Shown piece after piece: positions 7,747 through 16,623 of a stretch of 64,000 bases of DNA. The DNA is from Marinobacter lutaoensis (GTDB lineage Bacteria; Pseudomonadota; Gammaproteobacteria; Pseudomonadales; Oleiphilaceae). Position 1 is the stretch's first letter, and every line of letters begins with the position of its first letter. Made by a program: the position numbers and the translations under genes. The notes beneath the pieces are model-generated. The model made no database searches, was not told the origin of the DNA, and saw only the letters and a list, made by a program, of their open reading frames with translations. Location: assembly GCF_001981305.1 (NCBI RefSeq), contig NZ_MSCW01000006.1:1-64000 (forward strand). The letters run 5' to 3'.

Positions 7747-8961
7747 ATGACAATGATGAAAAAGCTTCTGACCTCAGCCGTTGCCTCAGCCCTCATGGTG
7801 GGTGGCGCCCAGGCCGATATATCCGACAACACCATCAAAATCGGCTACCTGGCCGATATGTCCGGTACCTACCGCGACTTGGCTGGCCCGAATGGCCTGG
7901 CGGCGCTGAACATGGCGGTCGAGGACTTTGGCGGTAAGGTCAACGGCGCCAAGATCGAAGTGGTGAGCGCCGACGACCGCAACAGCCCGGACGTCGCCTC
8001 CAGTACGGTCCGCCGCTGGCTCGAGAACGACGATGTGGACCTGGTGGCCGGACTGGTGGCCTCATCCGTGTCCATCGCTGTCAGTGACATCCTGGAGGAG
8101 AACGACAAGCTGGGCATCGTGTCCGGTTCCGCCGCCTCCAGCATCACCAACGAGCACTGCACGCCCAACCACATCCACTATGTCTACGACACCTACCCGC
8201 TGGCCAACGGCACCGCGAGCGCGGTGGTCAAGGAAGGGGGCAAGTCCTGGTTCATTCTCACCGCCGACTACGCCTTCGGTCATGCCCTGGAAAGTGACGT
8301 GACCCGGGTGGTGGAAGCCAACGGCGGCGAGGTGATCGGGACCCTGCGTCACCCGTTCCCGACACCGGATTTCTCCTCCTTCATCCTGCAGGCCCAGGCC
8401 TCGGGCGCGGACGTGGTGGCCCTGGCCAACGCCGGTGCCGACACCACCAACGCCATCAACACCGCCAGCGAGTTTGGTATCACCCAGTCCGGCCAGACAC
8501 TGGCAGCGCTGCTGCTGTTCCTGACCGACGTGCACGCCCTGGGCGTGGAAGCGGCCCAGGGGATCCAGCTCACCACCGGCTGGTACTGGGATATGAATGA
8601 CGAAACCCGTGCCTGGTCCGACCGTTTCATGGAGAAAACCGGCGTCCGGCCGACCATGGTGCATGCCGGTATCTACTCCAGCACTCTGCAGTACCTGAAA
8701 GCGGTGGAGGCCACCGGTTCGGACGATGCCCAGACCGTGCGTAAGCACATGATGGAGACCCCGATCAACGACATGTTCGCCAAGAACGGCCGCATTCGCG
8801 CCGATGGCCGTATGGTGCACGACATGTACCTGGCCGAGGTGAAAACGCCGGCCGAGTCCAAGAGCGAGTGGGACCTGTACAAGATCCTGCGCACCATCCC
8901 GGCGGACGAAGCCTACCGTCCGCTCTCCGAGAGCAAGTGCCCGTTGGTTAGCAGTAAATAA
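7747..8961 (+). CDS. Periplasmic substrate-binding protein of the HAAT ABC importer
   Basis: A 404-residue type I periplasmic binding protein (Peripla_BP_6 family). The start at 7747 gives a clean signal peptide, MTMMKKLLTSAVASALMVGGAQA, with cleavage after AQA (positions about 22-24). The mature protein opens with SDNTIKIGYLADMSG, typical of this family, and contains the AEQ-like segment SGSAASSITNEHC near residue 120 and ALANAGADTTNAINTASEFG near residue 225. These proteins bind amino acids, amides or aromatic and aliphatic acids; binding by this one is unknown, but its operon carries LiuR-type control and sits beside an acyl-CoA ligase, suggesting a carboxylic acid or branched-chain compound. 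A strong hairpin follows the gene. Confidence 0.88.
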   Translation: MTMMKKLLTSAVASALMVGGAQADISDNTIKIGYLADMSGTYRDLAGPNGLAALNMAVEDFGGKVNGAKIEVVSADDRNSPDVASSTVRRWLENDDVDLVAGLVASSVSIAVSDILEENDKLGIVSGSAASSITNEHCTPNHIHYVYDTYPLANGTASAVVKEGGKSWFILTADYAFGHALESDVTRVVEANGGEVIGTLRHPFPTPDFSSFILQAQASGADVVALANAGADTTNAINTASEFGITQSGQTLAALLLFLTDVHALGVEAAQGIQLTTGWYWDMNDETRAWSDRFMEKTGVRPTMVHAGIYSSTLQYLKAVEATGSDDAQTVRKHMMETPINDMFAKNGRIRADGRMVHDMYLAEVKTPAESKSEWDLYKILRTIPADEAYRPLSESKCPLVSSK

Positions 8962-8968
8962 CCGGGCC

Positions 8969-9005
8969 AGCCCCGGGTCCGGCCACCGGCCGGTTTCCCG
9001 GGGCT
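8969..9005 (+). repeat. GC-rich hairpin after the binding-protein gene
   Basis: AGCCCCGGG (8969-8977) pairs perfectly with CCCGGGGCT (8997-9005), and inner CCGGCC/GGCCGG arms extend it. There is no T tract. Hairpins at this place in importer operons commonly protect the upstream message and lower expression of the permease genes. Confidence 0.6.
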
Positions 9006-9051
9006 CCGCAACGGCGACAACAACCTCCGCGCTGCCTCTGGAGTTTGCAAC

Positions 9052-9939
9052 ATGACCATGATTTTCGGTGTGCCCCTGGCGGTCCTTTCCGGGCAGCTGC
9101 TGATCGGGGTGATTAACGGCGCCTTCTATGCGCTGCTGAGTCTTGGCCTGGCGGTTATTTTCGGCCTGCTCAAGATCATCAACTTTGCCCATGGGGCGAT
9201 GTACATGCTCGGCGCCATGGCAACCGTCATCCTGTTCGACGCCCTGGGCGTCAATTACTGGGTGGCGCTGTTCCTGGCCCCGCTTCTGGTCGGGGTGTTC
9301 GGCATGCTCGTCGAATACTTCCTGCTGCGCCGCATTGCCGGGCAGGACCATATCTACAGCCTGCTGCTGACCTTCGGCATCGCCCTGCTGGTGCAGGGCG
9401 TGCTCACCAACCTGTACGGTGTGTCCGGCCTGCGCTACGCCATGCCGGATATGTTCAAGGGCGGCATCAACCTCGGGTTCATGTTCCTGCCGTATTACCG
9501 GGCGTGGGTCATCGGGGTTGCGCTGCTGGTGTGCTTCGGTACCTGGTTCATGATCGAGAAAACCAAGCTTGGTGCCTATCTGCGTGCCGGCACCGAGGAT
9601 GCCCAGCTGATGCAGGGGTTTGGCGTTAACGTGCCACTGCTGGTCAGCCTGACCTACGGCTTTGGTGTCATGCTCGCGGCCTTTGCCGGCGTGCTGGCGG
9701 CACCGATCTACTCGGTCACCCCGGTGATGGGCTCGCACATTCTGATCGTGGTCTTCGCCGTGGTGGTGATCGGTGGCATGGGCTCCATCGGCGGCGCCAT
9801 CATCACCGGCGTGCTGATGGGCGTGATCGAGGGCCTCACCAAAACCTTCTATCCGCCGGCGTCGTCCGCGGTCATTTTCCTGGTCATGGTGGTGGTCCTG
9901 ATGGTCCGGCCCACTGGCCTGTTTGGTAAGGAGGCGTGA
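9052..9939 (+). CDS. HAAT-family ABC transporter permease (LivH type)
   Basis: A 295-residue polytopic inner-membrane permease. It opens with LISGVINGAFYALLSLGLAV-like sequence (seen as LLIGVINGAFYALLS) and holds the characteristic GLLKIINFAHGAMYMLGA near residue 40, where the N-F-A-H-G motif is typical of LivH/LivM. Near residue 180 LGAYLRAGTEDAQLMQGFGV is the cytoplasmic coupling loop that contacts the ATPases. It pairs with the next permease, whose gene begins three bases after this one stops. An ACAACAAC tract precedes the start. Confidence 0.88.
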   Translation: MTMIFGVPLAVLSGQLLIGVINGAFYALLSLGLAVIFGLLKIINFAHGAMYMLGAMATVILFDALGVNYWVALFLAPLLVGVFGMLVEYFLLRRIAGQDHIYSLLLTFGIALLVQGVLTNLYGVSGLRYAMPDMFKGGINLGFMFLPYYRAWVIGVALLVCFGTWFMIEKTKLGAYLRAGTEDAQLMQGFGVNVPLLVSLTYGFGVMLAAFAGVLAAPIYSVTPVMGSHILIVVFAVVVIGGMGSIGGAIITGVLMGVIEGLTKTFYPPASSAVIFLVMVVVLMVRPTGLFGKEA

Positions 9940-9941
9940 GC

Positions 9942-10937
9942 ATGACCCAGCCCGTCAACCCGGCAGACATTCACAACACCATCTTGGCTCAGCAAAAGGC
10001 GGAGGACCGCAAGAAACTGGCCATCAACACCGTCTTCATCGCCATCCTGCTGGTGGCGCCCTTTGTGCTGTACCCGGTCTTTCTGATGAAGATCTTGTGC
10101 TTCGCCCTGTTCGCGGTGGCCTTCAACCTGCTGTTTGGCTTCACCGGGCTGCTGTCCTTCGGCCATGCCGCGTTTCTGGCCACCGGAGGCTACACCACCG
10201 GCTATCTGCTAAGCCAACACTCGGGGCTGACCACCGAGCTGGGAATCCTGGCCGGTACCCTGGTCGCCACCGTTCTGGGCCTGGCCTTCGCACTGTTGTC
10301 CATCCGCCGCCAAGGTATCTACTTCGCCATGGTTACCCTGGCGCTGTCCCAGCTGGTGTTTTTCTTTTATGTGCAGTCGCCGTTCACCGGCGGTGAAGAC
10401 GGCATGCATGGGATTCCCCGGGGTGAACTGTTCGGCCTGATCAGCCTGGAGGACAACCACAACATGTACTACTTCGTGCTGGCGGTGTTCATCGCCTGCT
10501 ACGTGCTGGTACAGCGGGTGGTCAGCAGCCCCTTCGGACAGGTGCTCAGGGCCATCAAGCAGAACGAGCCCCGCGCCGTGTCCCTGGGCTACAACGTGGA
10601 CCGCCACAAGGTGCTGGCCTTCGTGATCTCCGCCGCGCTGGCCGGGCTGGCCGGCTCCCTGAAGTCCGTGGTGTTCCAGCTCGCTTCCCTGAACGACGCC
10701 CATTGGCACATGTCCGGCGAAGTCATTCTGATGACCCTGGTGGGGGGCATGGGCACGCTGCTGGGGCCGGTGGTGGGGGCCACCTTCGTGGTCAACGTGG
10801 AATACCAGCTGTCCCAGGGTCCCCTGCGGGACTGGGTGGATCCGATCCTGGGCGGCATCTTCGTGCTGACGGTGCTGGCGTTCCGCAATGGCATCGTGGG
10901 CGAGATTCAGAAGTTCGTGCGCAGAAATCTCGGCTGA
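9942..10937 (+). CDS. HAAT-family ABC transporter permease (LivM type)
   Basis: A 331-residue polytopic permease partner. After a charged cytoplasmic N-terminus of about 30 residues come the helices, with LLFGFTGLLSFGHAAFLATGGY near residues 62-80 (the family G-x-L-S-F-G-H-A motif) and the coupling loop GQVLRAIKQNEPRAVSLGYNV near residue 198. ATG 9942 is preferred over GTG 9936 because AAGGAGG sits seven bases before it. This is the last gene of the operon; a short GC hairpin follows. Together with the two ATPases and the binding protein the importer is complete. Confidence 0.88.
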   Translation: MTQPVNPADIHNTILAQQKAEDRKKLAINTVFIAILLVAPFVLYPVFLMKILCFALFAVAFNLLFGFTGLLSFGHAAFLATGGYTTGYLLSQHSGLTTELGILAGTLVATVLGLAFALLSIRRQGIYFAMVTLALSQLVFFFYVQSPFTGGEDGMHGIPRGELFGLISLEDNHNMYYFVLAVFIACYVLVQRVVSSPFGQVLRAIKQNEPRAVSLGYNVDRHKVLAFVISAALAGLAGSLKSVVFQLASLNDAHWHMSGEVILMTLVGGMGTLLGPVVGATFVVNVEYQLSQGPLRDWVDPILGGIFVLTVLAFRNGIVGEIQKFVRRNLG

Positions 10938-10942
10938 GAGTG

Positions 10943-10975
10943 GCGGCGCCGCCGACGGAGGTTGTCAGGCGCCGC
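10943..10975 (+). terminator. Possible terminator hairpin after the importer operon
   Basis: GCGGCGCC (10943-10950) pairs with GGCGCCGC (10968-10975) around a 17-base loop. No clear T run follows, so termination is uncertain. Confidence 0.35.
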
Positions 10976-10993
10976 TGCTCCGTCTATTCTCTA

Positions 10994-11015
10994 TAGTTAT
11001 TCAATCGAATAACTA
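10994..11015. promoter_or_regulatory. TetR-type operator
   Basis: TAGTTATTC and GAATAACTA form a perfect nine-base inverted repeat around AATC, ending seven bases before the start of the tetR-like gene at 11023. It is AT-rich in GC-rich surroundings. Autoregulation is the obvious reading. Because no Shine-Dalgarno sequence fits in the remaining bases, the regulator may be translated from a very short or leaderless message. Confidence 0.65.
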
Positions 11016-11022
11016 AACTCTT

Positions 11023-11679
11023 ATGTCCAAGGACTCCCGCAAGCGTCAGGGTGACCACACCCGCGACGCCCTGCTCAAGGCCGCGACCCGGGTGTTTGCC
11101 CAGGCCGGTTACCACGGTGCCAGCACTCGGGCGATCGCCCAGGCGGCGAACGTCAACCAGGCGTTGATCGGTTACCACTTCGGTAGCAAAGAGGCGTTGT
11201 ATCAGGCCGTCTTTGTCTCGATCACCGAGGCGTTGGAACAGCGTATGGCTGCCCGGGTGGACACCCTGGAGGCGATGCTGGCGGCACCCGAGGTGCCGAG
11301 GCCGTCCTACCTGGCTGTGCTGGAAGGGGTCTGCGGTGGCATGGCCGAGCTGATGGTGCAGCCGGAAACCGAGTACTGGTCCCAGCTGATCCTGCGCGAG
11401 CAGCAGCAGCCGGGGCCCGCGTTCGAGGCCCTGTACGAGCGCTTCATGGGCCGGGTGCTGGACACCCTGACCCGGGTGGTGGCGCACCTGTGTCCGGCCC
11501 TTGACCGGAGAGATGTGAAACTGCTGGTGGTGTCCATGATCGGGCAGGTGATCGTGTGGCGCTTTGCTCGGGCCGGCATCCAGCGTCATCTGGGCTGGCA
11601 GCAGCCGGACATCGAGGCCATCAAGAATCGTCTGTTCACCAACATCCGCCTGTTGCTGCAAGAGGAACCTGCGCGATGA
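11023..11679 (+). CDS. TetR/AcrR family regulator (CerR-like C-terminus)
   Basis: A 218-residue one-component regulator. The N-terminal helix-turn-helix is TRDALLKAATRVFAQAGYHG followed by STRAIAQAANVNQALIGYHFGSKEALYQAVF (about residues 8-60). The C-terminal ligand domain, with GMAELMVQPETEYWSQLILREQQQPGPAFEALY near residue 107, resembles the CerR/DUF1956 group found beside HlyD-ABC exporters (YbiH-YbhGFSR in Escherichia coli). It is the first gene of such an operon here, overlapping the HlyD gene by four bases, so it most likely represses the pump until a toxic ligand binds. A nine-base inverted repeat lies directly upstream. Confidence 0.85.
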   Translation: MSKDSRKRQGDHTRDALLKAATRVFAQAGYHGASTRAIAQAANVNQALIGYHFGSKEALYQAVFVSITEALEQRMAARVDTLEAMLAAPEVPRPSYLAVLEGVCGGMAELMVQPETEYWSQLILREQQQPGPAFEALYERFMGRVLDTLTRVVAHLCPALDRRDVKLLVVSMIGQVIVWRFARAGIQRHLGWQQPDIEAIKNRLFTNIRLLLQEEPAR

Positions 11680-12653
11680 AAAAAGCATTGCTTGCTTTGC
11701 TGGTGCTGGCGCTGTTGGTGGCCAGCGGCTACGCCTGGTACCGCGGTCAGGACGCCGATGACGGGCCGTTGGTGCTTTACGGCAACGTGGACGTTCGGGA
11801 GGTGTCCCTTGGCTTTCGCCAGTCCGGCCGGGTGGCGCGGTTGTCGGTGGAGGAGGGGGACCGGGTCTCGGCTGGCCAGCTGCTGGCGGAACTGGACGAT
11901 GAACCGTTCCAACACGCGGTGGCCGCGGCTCGGGCCCAGGTAGCCCAGGCCGAAGCGGCCCTGGCCCGGCTGGAGGCGGGCAGCCGGGCCCAGGAAATCG
12001 AGCAGGCCCGGGAGGCGCAGCGACAGGCGGCGGCGGTGTTCGCCAGCCGTGAACTGGCGTACCGGCGCCAGCGGGAACTGTCGGCCTCCGGCGCCACCAG
12101 TCAGCAGGCCCTGGACAGCGCCCGCTACGCCCTGGACGAGGCCCGGGCGCAGTGGGCGGCGGCCCGGGCCACCCTGTCGTTGCTGGAAGAAGGCGCGCGG
12201 CAGGAGGATATCGACGCGGCCCGGGCTCAGCTGGACCTGGCCCGGGCCGAGGCGGCCCAGGCGGACACGGCGCTGGCGGACACCCGGCTGATCGCCCCGA
12301 GTGACGGCGTGGTGCTGACTCGCGTGGTGGAACCTGGCACTGTGGTGCAGGCCGGTACCGCCGTCGTCAGCTTGGCACTGCGGGACCCGGTGTACGTTCG
12401 GGCTTACGTCAGCGAAGCCCGCCTGGGCGAGGTGCCGCCGGGAACGGAGGTCACGGTCACCACCGACAGCAGCCCACGTGCCTACGCCGGCCAAGTTGGC
12501 TTCGTCTCGCCCCGGGCCGAGTTCACTCCCAAGACCGTGCAGACGGAAGCGCTGCGGACCGAGCTGGTATACCGCCTGCGGATCCGGGTTCCGGACGCCG
12601 ACGATCAGCTCTTGCAGGGGATGCCGGTCACCATCCGGCTCGGCCGGCCATGA
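11676..12653 (+). CDS. HlyD-family membrane fusion protein (YbhG type)
   Basis: A 325-residue periplasmic adaptor. One N-terminal membrane anchor (KKALLALLVLALLVASGYAW) is followed by a split lipoyl domain (VDVREVSLGFRQSGRVARL and the return strand near residue 215), and a long Ala/Arg/Glu-rich coiled coil of about 130 residues (roughly 85-210) that would reach toward an outer-membrane channel. It starts inside the last codons of the TetR gene (ATGA overlap) and overlaps the ATPase gene by four bases, so expression is coupled. An outer-membrane partner is not encoded in the window and is probably TolC-like. Confidence 0.85.
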   Translation: MKKALLALLVLALLVASGYAWYRGQDADDGPLVLYGNVDVREVSLGFRQSGRVARLSVEEGDRVSAGQLLAELDDEPFQHAVAAARAQVAQAEAALARLEAGSRAQEIEQAREAQRQAAAVFASRELAYRRQRELSASGATSQQALDSARYALDEARAQWAAARATLSLLEEGARQEDIDAARAQLDLARAEAAQADTALADTRLIAPSDGVVLTRVVEPGTVVQAGTAVVSLALRDPVYVRAYVSEARLGEVPPGTEVTVTTDSSPRAYAGQVGFVSPRAEFTPKTVQTEALRTELVYRLRIRVPDADDQLLQGMPVTIRLGRP

Positions 12654-14332
12654 CCGCCATCGTTCTGGACGACGTGCACAAGCGCTTCGGCCAGGCCCGG
12701 GCCCTGCGGGGGATTTCCGCGCGCATCGCCGCCGGTCGCCTGACTGGGCTGGTGGGGCCGGACGGCGCCGGCAAGACCACGCTGATCCGGCTCATGGCCG
12801 GGTTGCTGACGCCGGATCAGGGCCAGCTCCGGGTGGCCGGGCTGGACCCGGTTCAGGACAGTGAGGTCCTGGCTGAGTCCGTGGGCTACATGCCGCAGCG
12901 GTTCGGCCTGTACGAAGACCTTACGGTTCAGGAAAACCTGCATTTGTACGCGGAACTGCGGGGGGTGGCGAAGGCGGACTACCGAGCCACCCTCGACCGG
13001 CTGCTGGCGTTCACCCGGCTGGAGCCGTTCACCGACCGCCTGGCCGGGCGCCTGTCCGGAGGCATGAAGCAGAAACTGGGTCTGGCCTGTGCCCTGATCA
13101 CCTCACCGAAGGTGTTGTTGCTGGACGAGCCCGGGGTCGGCGTGGACCCGGTCAGCCGGCAGGATTTGTGGCGAATGGTCCAGGCGCTGACCGGCGAGGG
13201 CATGGCGGTGGTCTGGGCGACGGCTTACCTGGAGGAGGCTGAGCAGTGCGAGGAGGTGCTGCTGATGAACGAGGGCCGGCTGCATTTCAGCGGCCGCCCG
13301 GAGGCGCTGACGGAACGCCTGCGGCACCGGTGTTTTCGCCTGGCATCGGCCGGTGACAAGCGGGCGTTGCTGGCGCAGGTGCTGGCCAGGCCAGACGTCC
13401 GCGACGCCACCATCCAGGGCGAGTGCGTGCGTGTGGTACTGGCGGAAGGCACCACCGGGGCGGGGGCTGCGCTGGCTTCCCTGGGCGAGGTGTCCGCCGC
13501 GCCCCCGAGGTTCGAGGACGCCTTCATCGATCTGCTGGGGGGTGGCCCCGGCGGTCATTCCCCGCTGGCCGACCGGATGCCGGCGGTCACGACCCGGGGG
13601 GACCGGGTGTCCTGCCGCCATCTGACCCGTCGTTTCGGCGACTTCGTGGCGGCGGACGACGTCAGCTTCACCGTGCGCCCGGGGGAAATCATGGGCCTGC
13701 TTGGCCCCAATGGCGCGGGCAAGTCCACCACTTTCAAGATGCTGTGCGGCCTGCTTAAACCGTCCTCTGGCGAGGCGCGGGTGGCCGGCGTCGATCTCCG
13801 TCACGGCGCCAGCGATGCCAAACTTCGGCTCGGTTACATGGCCCAGAAGTTTTCCCTCTATGGGCTGCTGTCGGTCCGTCAGAATCTGTCTTTCTATGCC
13901 GGCGTCTACGGCCTGCGCGGACGCGAGAAACGGGCCCGTATCCGGGAGATGATCGAGGGATTCCAGCTGGAACCCCTACTGGACAGCGCCCCGGACCAGC
14001 TGTCGCTGGGGTTCAAACAGCGCCTGGCGCTGGCCTGCGCCTTGATGCACCGGCCACCGATCCTGTTTCTGGATGAGCCCACTTCGGGGGTGGACCCCAT
14101 CACCCGCCGGGAGTTCTGGACCCACATCAATGGCCTGGTAAGCAAGGGCGTGACCGTCCTGGTGACGACCCATTTCATGGACGAAGCCGAATATTGCGAT
14201 CGCGTCGCGCTGATGTACCGGGGCCGGGTGATCGCCCTGGACACGCCCGACGCCCTCAAGGCCCGGGCCGGCCAGGGCGCGAGCATGGAGCAGGCGTTCA
14301 TTCACCTGATCGAGGCTCAGGCGCATGGCTAG
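12650..14332 (+). CDS. ABC exporter with two fused ATP-binding domains (YbhF type)
   Basis: A 560-residue protein made of two ATPase domains in tandem. Domain 1 has Walker A GPDGAGKTT (about residue 38), signature LSGGMKQKLGLA (about 140) and Walker B VLLLDEPGVGVD. Domain 2 has Walker A GPNGAGKST (about 352), a modified signature LSLGFKQRLALA (about 450) and Walker B ILFLDEPTSGVD. A linker of about 60 residues, roughly 240-310, joins them. It would power the two permeases encoded downstream and thus export drugs, dyes or other amphiphiles under TetR control. Such tandem ATPases are typical of the YbhFSR pump. Confidence 0.88.
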   Translation: MTAIVLDDVHKRFGQARALRGISARIAAGRLTGLVGPDGAGKTTLIRLMAGLLTPDQGQLRVAGLDPVQDSEVLAESVGYMPQRFGLYEDLTVQENLHLYAELRGVAKADYRATLDRLLAFTRLEPFTDRLAGRLSGGMKQKLGLACALITSPKVLLLDEPGVGVDPVSRQDLWRMVQALTGEGMAVVWATAYLEEAEQCEEVLLMNEGRLHFSGRPEALTERLRHRCFRLASAGDKRALLAQVLARPDVRDATIQGECVRVVLAEGTTGAGAALASLGEVSAAPPRFEDAFIDLLGGGPGGHSPLADRMPAVTTRGDRVSCRHLTRRFGDFVAADDVSFTVRPGEIMGLLGPNGAGKSTTFKMLCGLLKPSSGEARVAGVDLRHGASDAKLRLGYMAQKFSLYGLLSVRQNLSFYAGVYGLRGREKRARIREMIEGFQLEPLLDSAPDQLSLGFKQRLALACALMHRPPILFLDEPTSGVDPITRREFWTHINGLVSKGVTVLVTTHFMDEAEYCDRVALMYRGRVIALDTPDALKARAGQGASMEQAFIHLIEAQAHG

Positions 14333-15422
14333 CCGCCGCCTGCTGGCTCTGGTGAAGAAGGAAAGCCTGCAGATCCTGCGGGATCCGTCCGCCATGCTGA
14401 TTGCCTTTGTGTTGCCGGTGCTGCTTCTGTTCCTGTTTGCCTACGCGGTGTCTCTGGATATCCGCCAGCTGCACCTTGGGGTGGTCCTGCAGACGGACAG
14501 CGCCCAGGCCCGGTCGCTGGCGGCGGAGTTTGCCGGCACGCCCTATTTCCGGGTACGGCCGGCCCGGGACCGGCGCGAGGTCGAGCCGCTGCTGGTGCGG
14601 GGCGAGCTTAAGGGTTACGTGCTCATTCCGGCCGATTTCGACCGTCGTCTGGCGCGTGGTGAGCCCCTGGTGCAGGTGGTGACCGACGGTACCCAGCCCA
14701 ACACCGCCAGCTTCGTGGCGGGCTATGCCCGTGGGGTGTTGTCGAGTTGGCTGGCGGAACGGGGACTGTCGGTACCGGTGATGCTGGTCCCCCGGTTCTG
14801 GTTTAACCCGGAAGTGGAAACGCGCCGCTTCCTGGTGCCCGGCGCCATCGCCATCATCATGACCATGATCGGTACACTGCTGACGGCGCTGGTGGTGGCC
14901 CGAGAGTGGGAGCGGGGGACCATGGAAGCGCTGCTGTCCACCCCGGCCCGTATTCCCGAAATCCTGCTGGGCAAGCTGTTGCCGTATTTCGCCCTGGGCC
15001 TGGTGGCGACGCTGGGCAGCACGCTGCTGGCGATCCATGTGTTTGACGTGCCGTTGCGGGGCAGCTGGAGCACCCTGCTGCTGGTGTCCGCCTGCTTTCT
15101 GGTTCCCGCGCTGGGCCAGGGGCTGGTGATCTCGGCGCTGGCCAGGAATCAGTTCATCGCCGCCCAGGCCGCGCTGTTCTCGGGCTTTTTACCCGCCTTC
15201 CTGCTGTCCGGCTTCCTGTTCGAGATCGATGCCATGCCGGCGCCGATCCGCTGGCTGACGCTGATCGTGCCGGCCCGTTATTTCATCGAGTCCCTACACA
15301 GTGTCTTTCTGGTGGGGGATGTGTGGCCGCTGCTGCTGCGGGACATGCTGGCGATGCTGGCCATCGGCGCGGTGATGTTCGCGCTGGCCCGGGCCCGGAC
15401 CCGCAAAAGCCTGGAGCCCTGA
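14325..15422 (+). CDS. ABC-2 type exporter permease (YbhS type)
   Basis: A 365-residue ABC-2 permease. The family layout is visible: one N-terminal helix (AMLIAFVLPVLLLFLFAYAV), a large periplasmic domain of about 140 residues, then five C-terminal helices starting near residue 180 (FLVPGAIAIIMTMIGTLLTAL) with the conserved EWERGTMEALLSTP coupling segment between the second and third. It overlaps the ATPase gene by eight bases and is one base short of touching the next permease gene. It should form a heterodimer with that second permease. Confidence 0.85.
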   Translation: MASRRLLALVKKESLQILRDPSAMLIAFVLPVLLLFLFAYAVSLDIRQLHLGVVLQTDSAQARSLAAEFAGTPYFRVRPARDRREVEPLLVRGELKGYVLIPADFDRRLARGEPLVQVVTDGTQPNTASFVAGYARGVLSSWLAERGLSVPVMLVPRFWFNPEVETRRFLVPGAIAIIMTMIGTLLTALVVAREWERGTMEALLSTPARIPEILLGKLLPYFALGLVATLGSTLLAIHVFDVPLRGSWSTLLLVSACFLVPALGQGLVISALARNQFIAAQAALFSGFLPAFLLSGFLFEIDAMPAPIRWLTLIVPARYFIESLHSVFLVGDVWPLLLRDMLAMLAIGAVMFALARARTRKSLEP

Positions 15423-15423
15423 C

Positions 15424-16506
15424 ATGAATGCCTCGCGCCTGCTGGCCCAGGTTGTCAAGGAACTGCTGAGCCTGCTGCGGGACCCCCGCGCCCGGGCCAT
15501 CCTGGTGCTGCCGCCGCTGTTGCAGCTGCTGATCTTTTCCTTTGCCGCCACCCTGGAAGTGCGCAACGCCACCATCGCCGTGTTCAACGAGGACCCGGGC
15601 CCGGCCGCCGAGGCATTCATCGCCGAGGTCAGCCACGCCAGCTTCGTGGGCGAGGTGATCCGCGTGCACGATTCCGGCCACCAGCGGCAGCTGTTGGAGC
15701 AGGGGCGGGTGCTGCTGGCATTGCACATCCCGGAAACCTTTTCCCGGGACCGGCTGGCTGGGGCGCCGGCAACCGTGCAGGTGCTGCTGAACGGCCAGAA
15801 GGCCAACACCGCCCAGGTCGCCCTCGGTTACCTGGAGGCGATGGCTTTGGCCCAGGACGGCCGGGTGGAACCGCTGGTGACGAGACATGACTTCAACCCC
15901 AACCTGATCTACCGCTGGTACGTGGTGCCGAGCCTGTCCGGGATTCTCTCCATGTTCATCGCGCTGGTGGTCACGGCGCTCTCCATTGCCCGGGAGCGGG
16001 AGCTGGGGACCTTTGACCAGCTGCTGGTATCGCCCACCACACCCCTGGAAATCATCCTCGCCAAATGCCTGCCGGCGGTGCTGGTCGGGTTCGTGATGGG
16101 GACGGTGATGATCAACGCGGCGCTGTGGCTGTTCCAGGTGCCATTCACCGGGTCGCTGGCTTGGCTGGCCCTGGCGCTGCTGCTGTTCATCGTTTCCGTG
16201 GTCGGCATCGGGTTGATGGTGTCGGCCATCGCCGAGACGCAGCAGCAGGCGATTCTCGGCGCCTTCGCCCTGGGCGTGCCGATGGTGCTGCTGTCCGGCT
16301 TTGCCACGCCGGTGGAGAACATGCCGGTGCCACTCCAGTGGCTGGCCCAGGCGATTCCCCTGACGCACTTTCTGGTGATCGTGCAGGGCAGTTTCTTAAA
16401 GGCCCTGCCGGCGGGTGCCGTGATCGCCCACCTGTGGCCGATGGCGCTGGCCGCGGTGGTAACCCTTTCCGCCGCCACCTTCGTGGTACGCCGGCGCCTG
16501 CACTGA
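15424..16506 (+). CDS. ABC-2 type exporter permease (YbhR type)
   Basis: A 360-residue ABC-2 permease, paralogous to the one just upstream. The N-terminal LLRDPRARAILVLPPLLQLLIF segment leads into a periplasmic domain, and the C-terminal helices begin with VVPSLSGILSMFIALVVTALS and the coupling motif ERELGTFDQLLVSPT near residue 197. It starts at ATG 15424, one base after the stop of the upstream gene. It completes the TetR-HlyD-ATPase-permease-permease exporter; the next pump gene is 117 bases further on with its own operator-like sequence. Confidence 0.85.
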   Translation: MNASRLLAQVVKELLSLLRDPRARAILVLPPLLQLLIFSFAATLEVRNATIAVFNEDPGPAAEAFIAEVSHASFVGEVIRVHDSGHQRQLLEQGRVLLALHIPETFSRDRLAGAPATVQVLLNGQKANTAQVALGYLEAMALAQDGRVEPLVTRHDFNPNLIYRWYVVPSLSGILSMFIALVVTALSIARERELGTFDQLLVSPTTPLEIILAKCLPAVLVGFVMGTVMINAALWLFQVPFTGSLAWLALALLLFIVSVVGIGLMVSAIAETQQQAILGAFALGVPMVLLSGFATPVENMPVPLQWLAQAIPLTHFLVIVQGSFLKALPAGAVIAHLWPMALAAVVTLSAATFVVRRRLH

Positions 16507-16549
16507 CCCGATGACTGTGGAAAACCGAAAGTCCCGGTTCCATGAAAAA

Positions 16550-16563
16550 ATAAGCAAGCTTAT
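16550..16563. promoter_or_regulatory. Inverted repeat, possible operator of the EmrAB-type pump
   Basis: ATAAGC and GCTTAT form a perfect six-base inverted repeat around AA in an AT-rich patch between the ABC exporter and the EmrA-like gene. It could be a MarR- or TetR-type operator, but no dedicated regulator gene is adjacent; the TetR protein at 11023 uses a different sequence. Confidence 0.4.
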
Positions 16564-16623
16564 AATTCTTTGCCTTTTGACAAGAACACAACAAATGACC
16601 AACCCATGCTTCGGGGAACGGAC

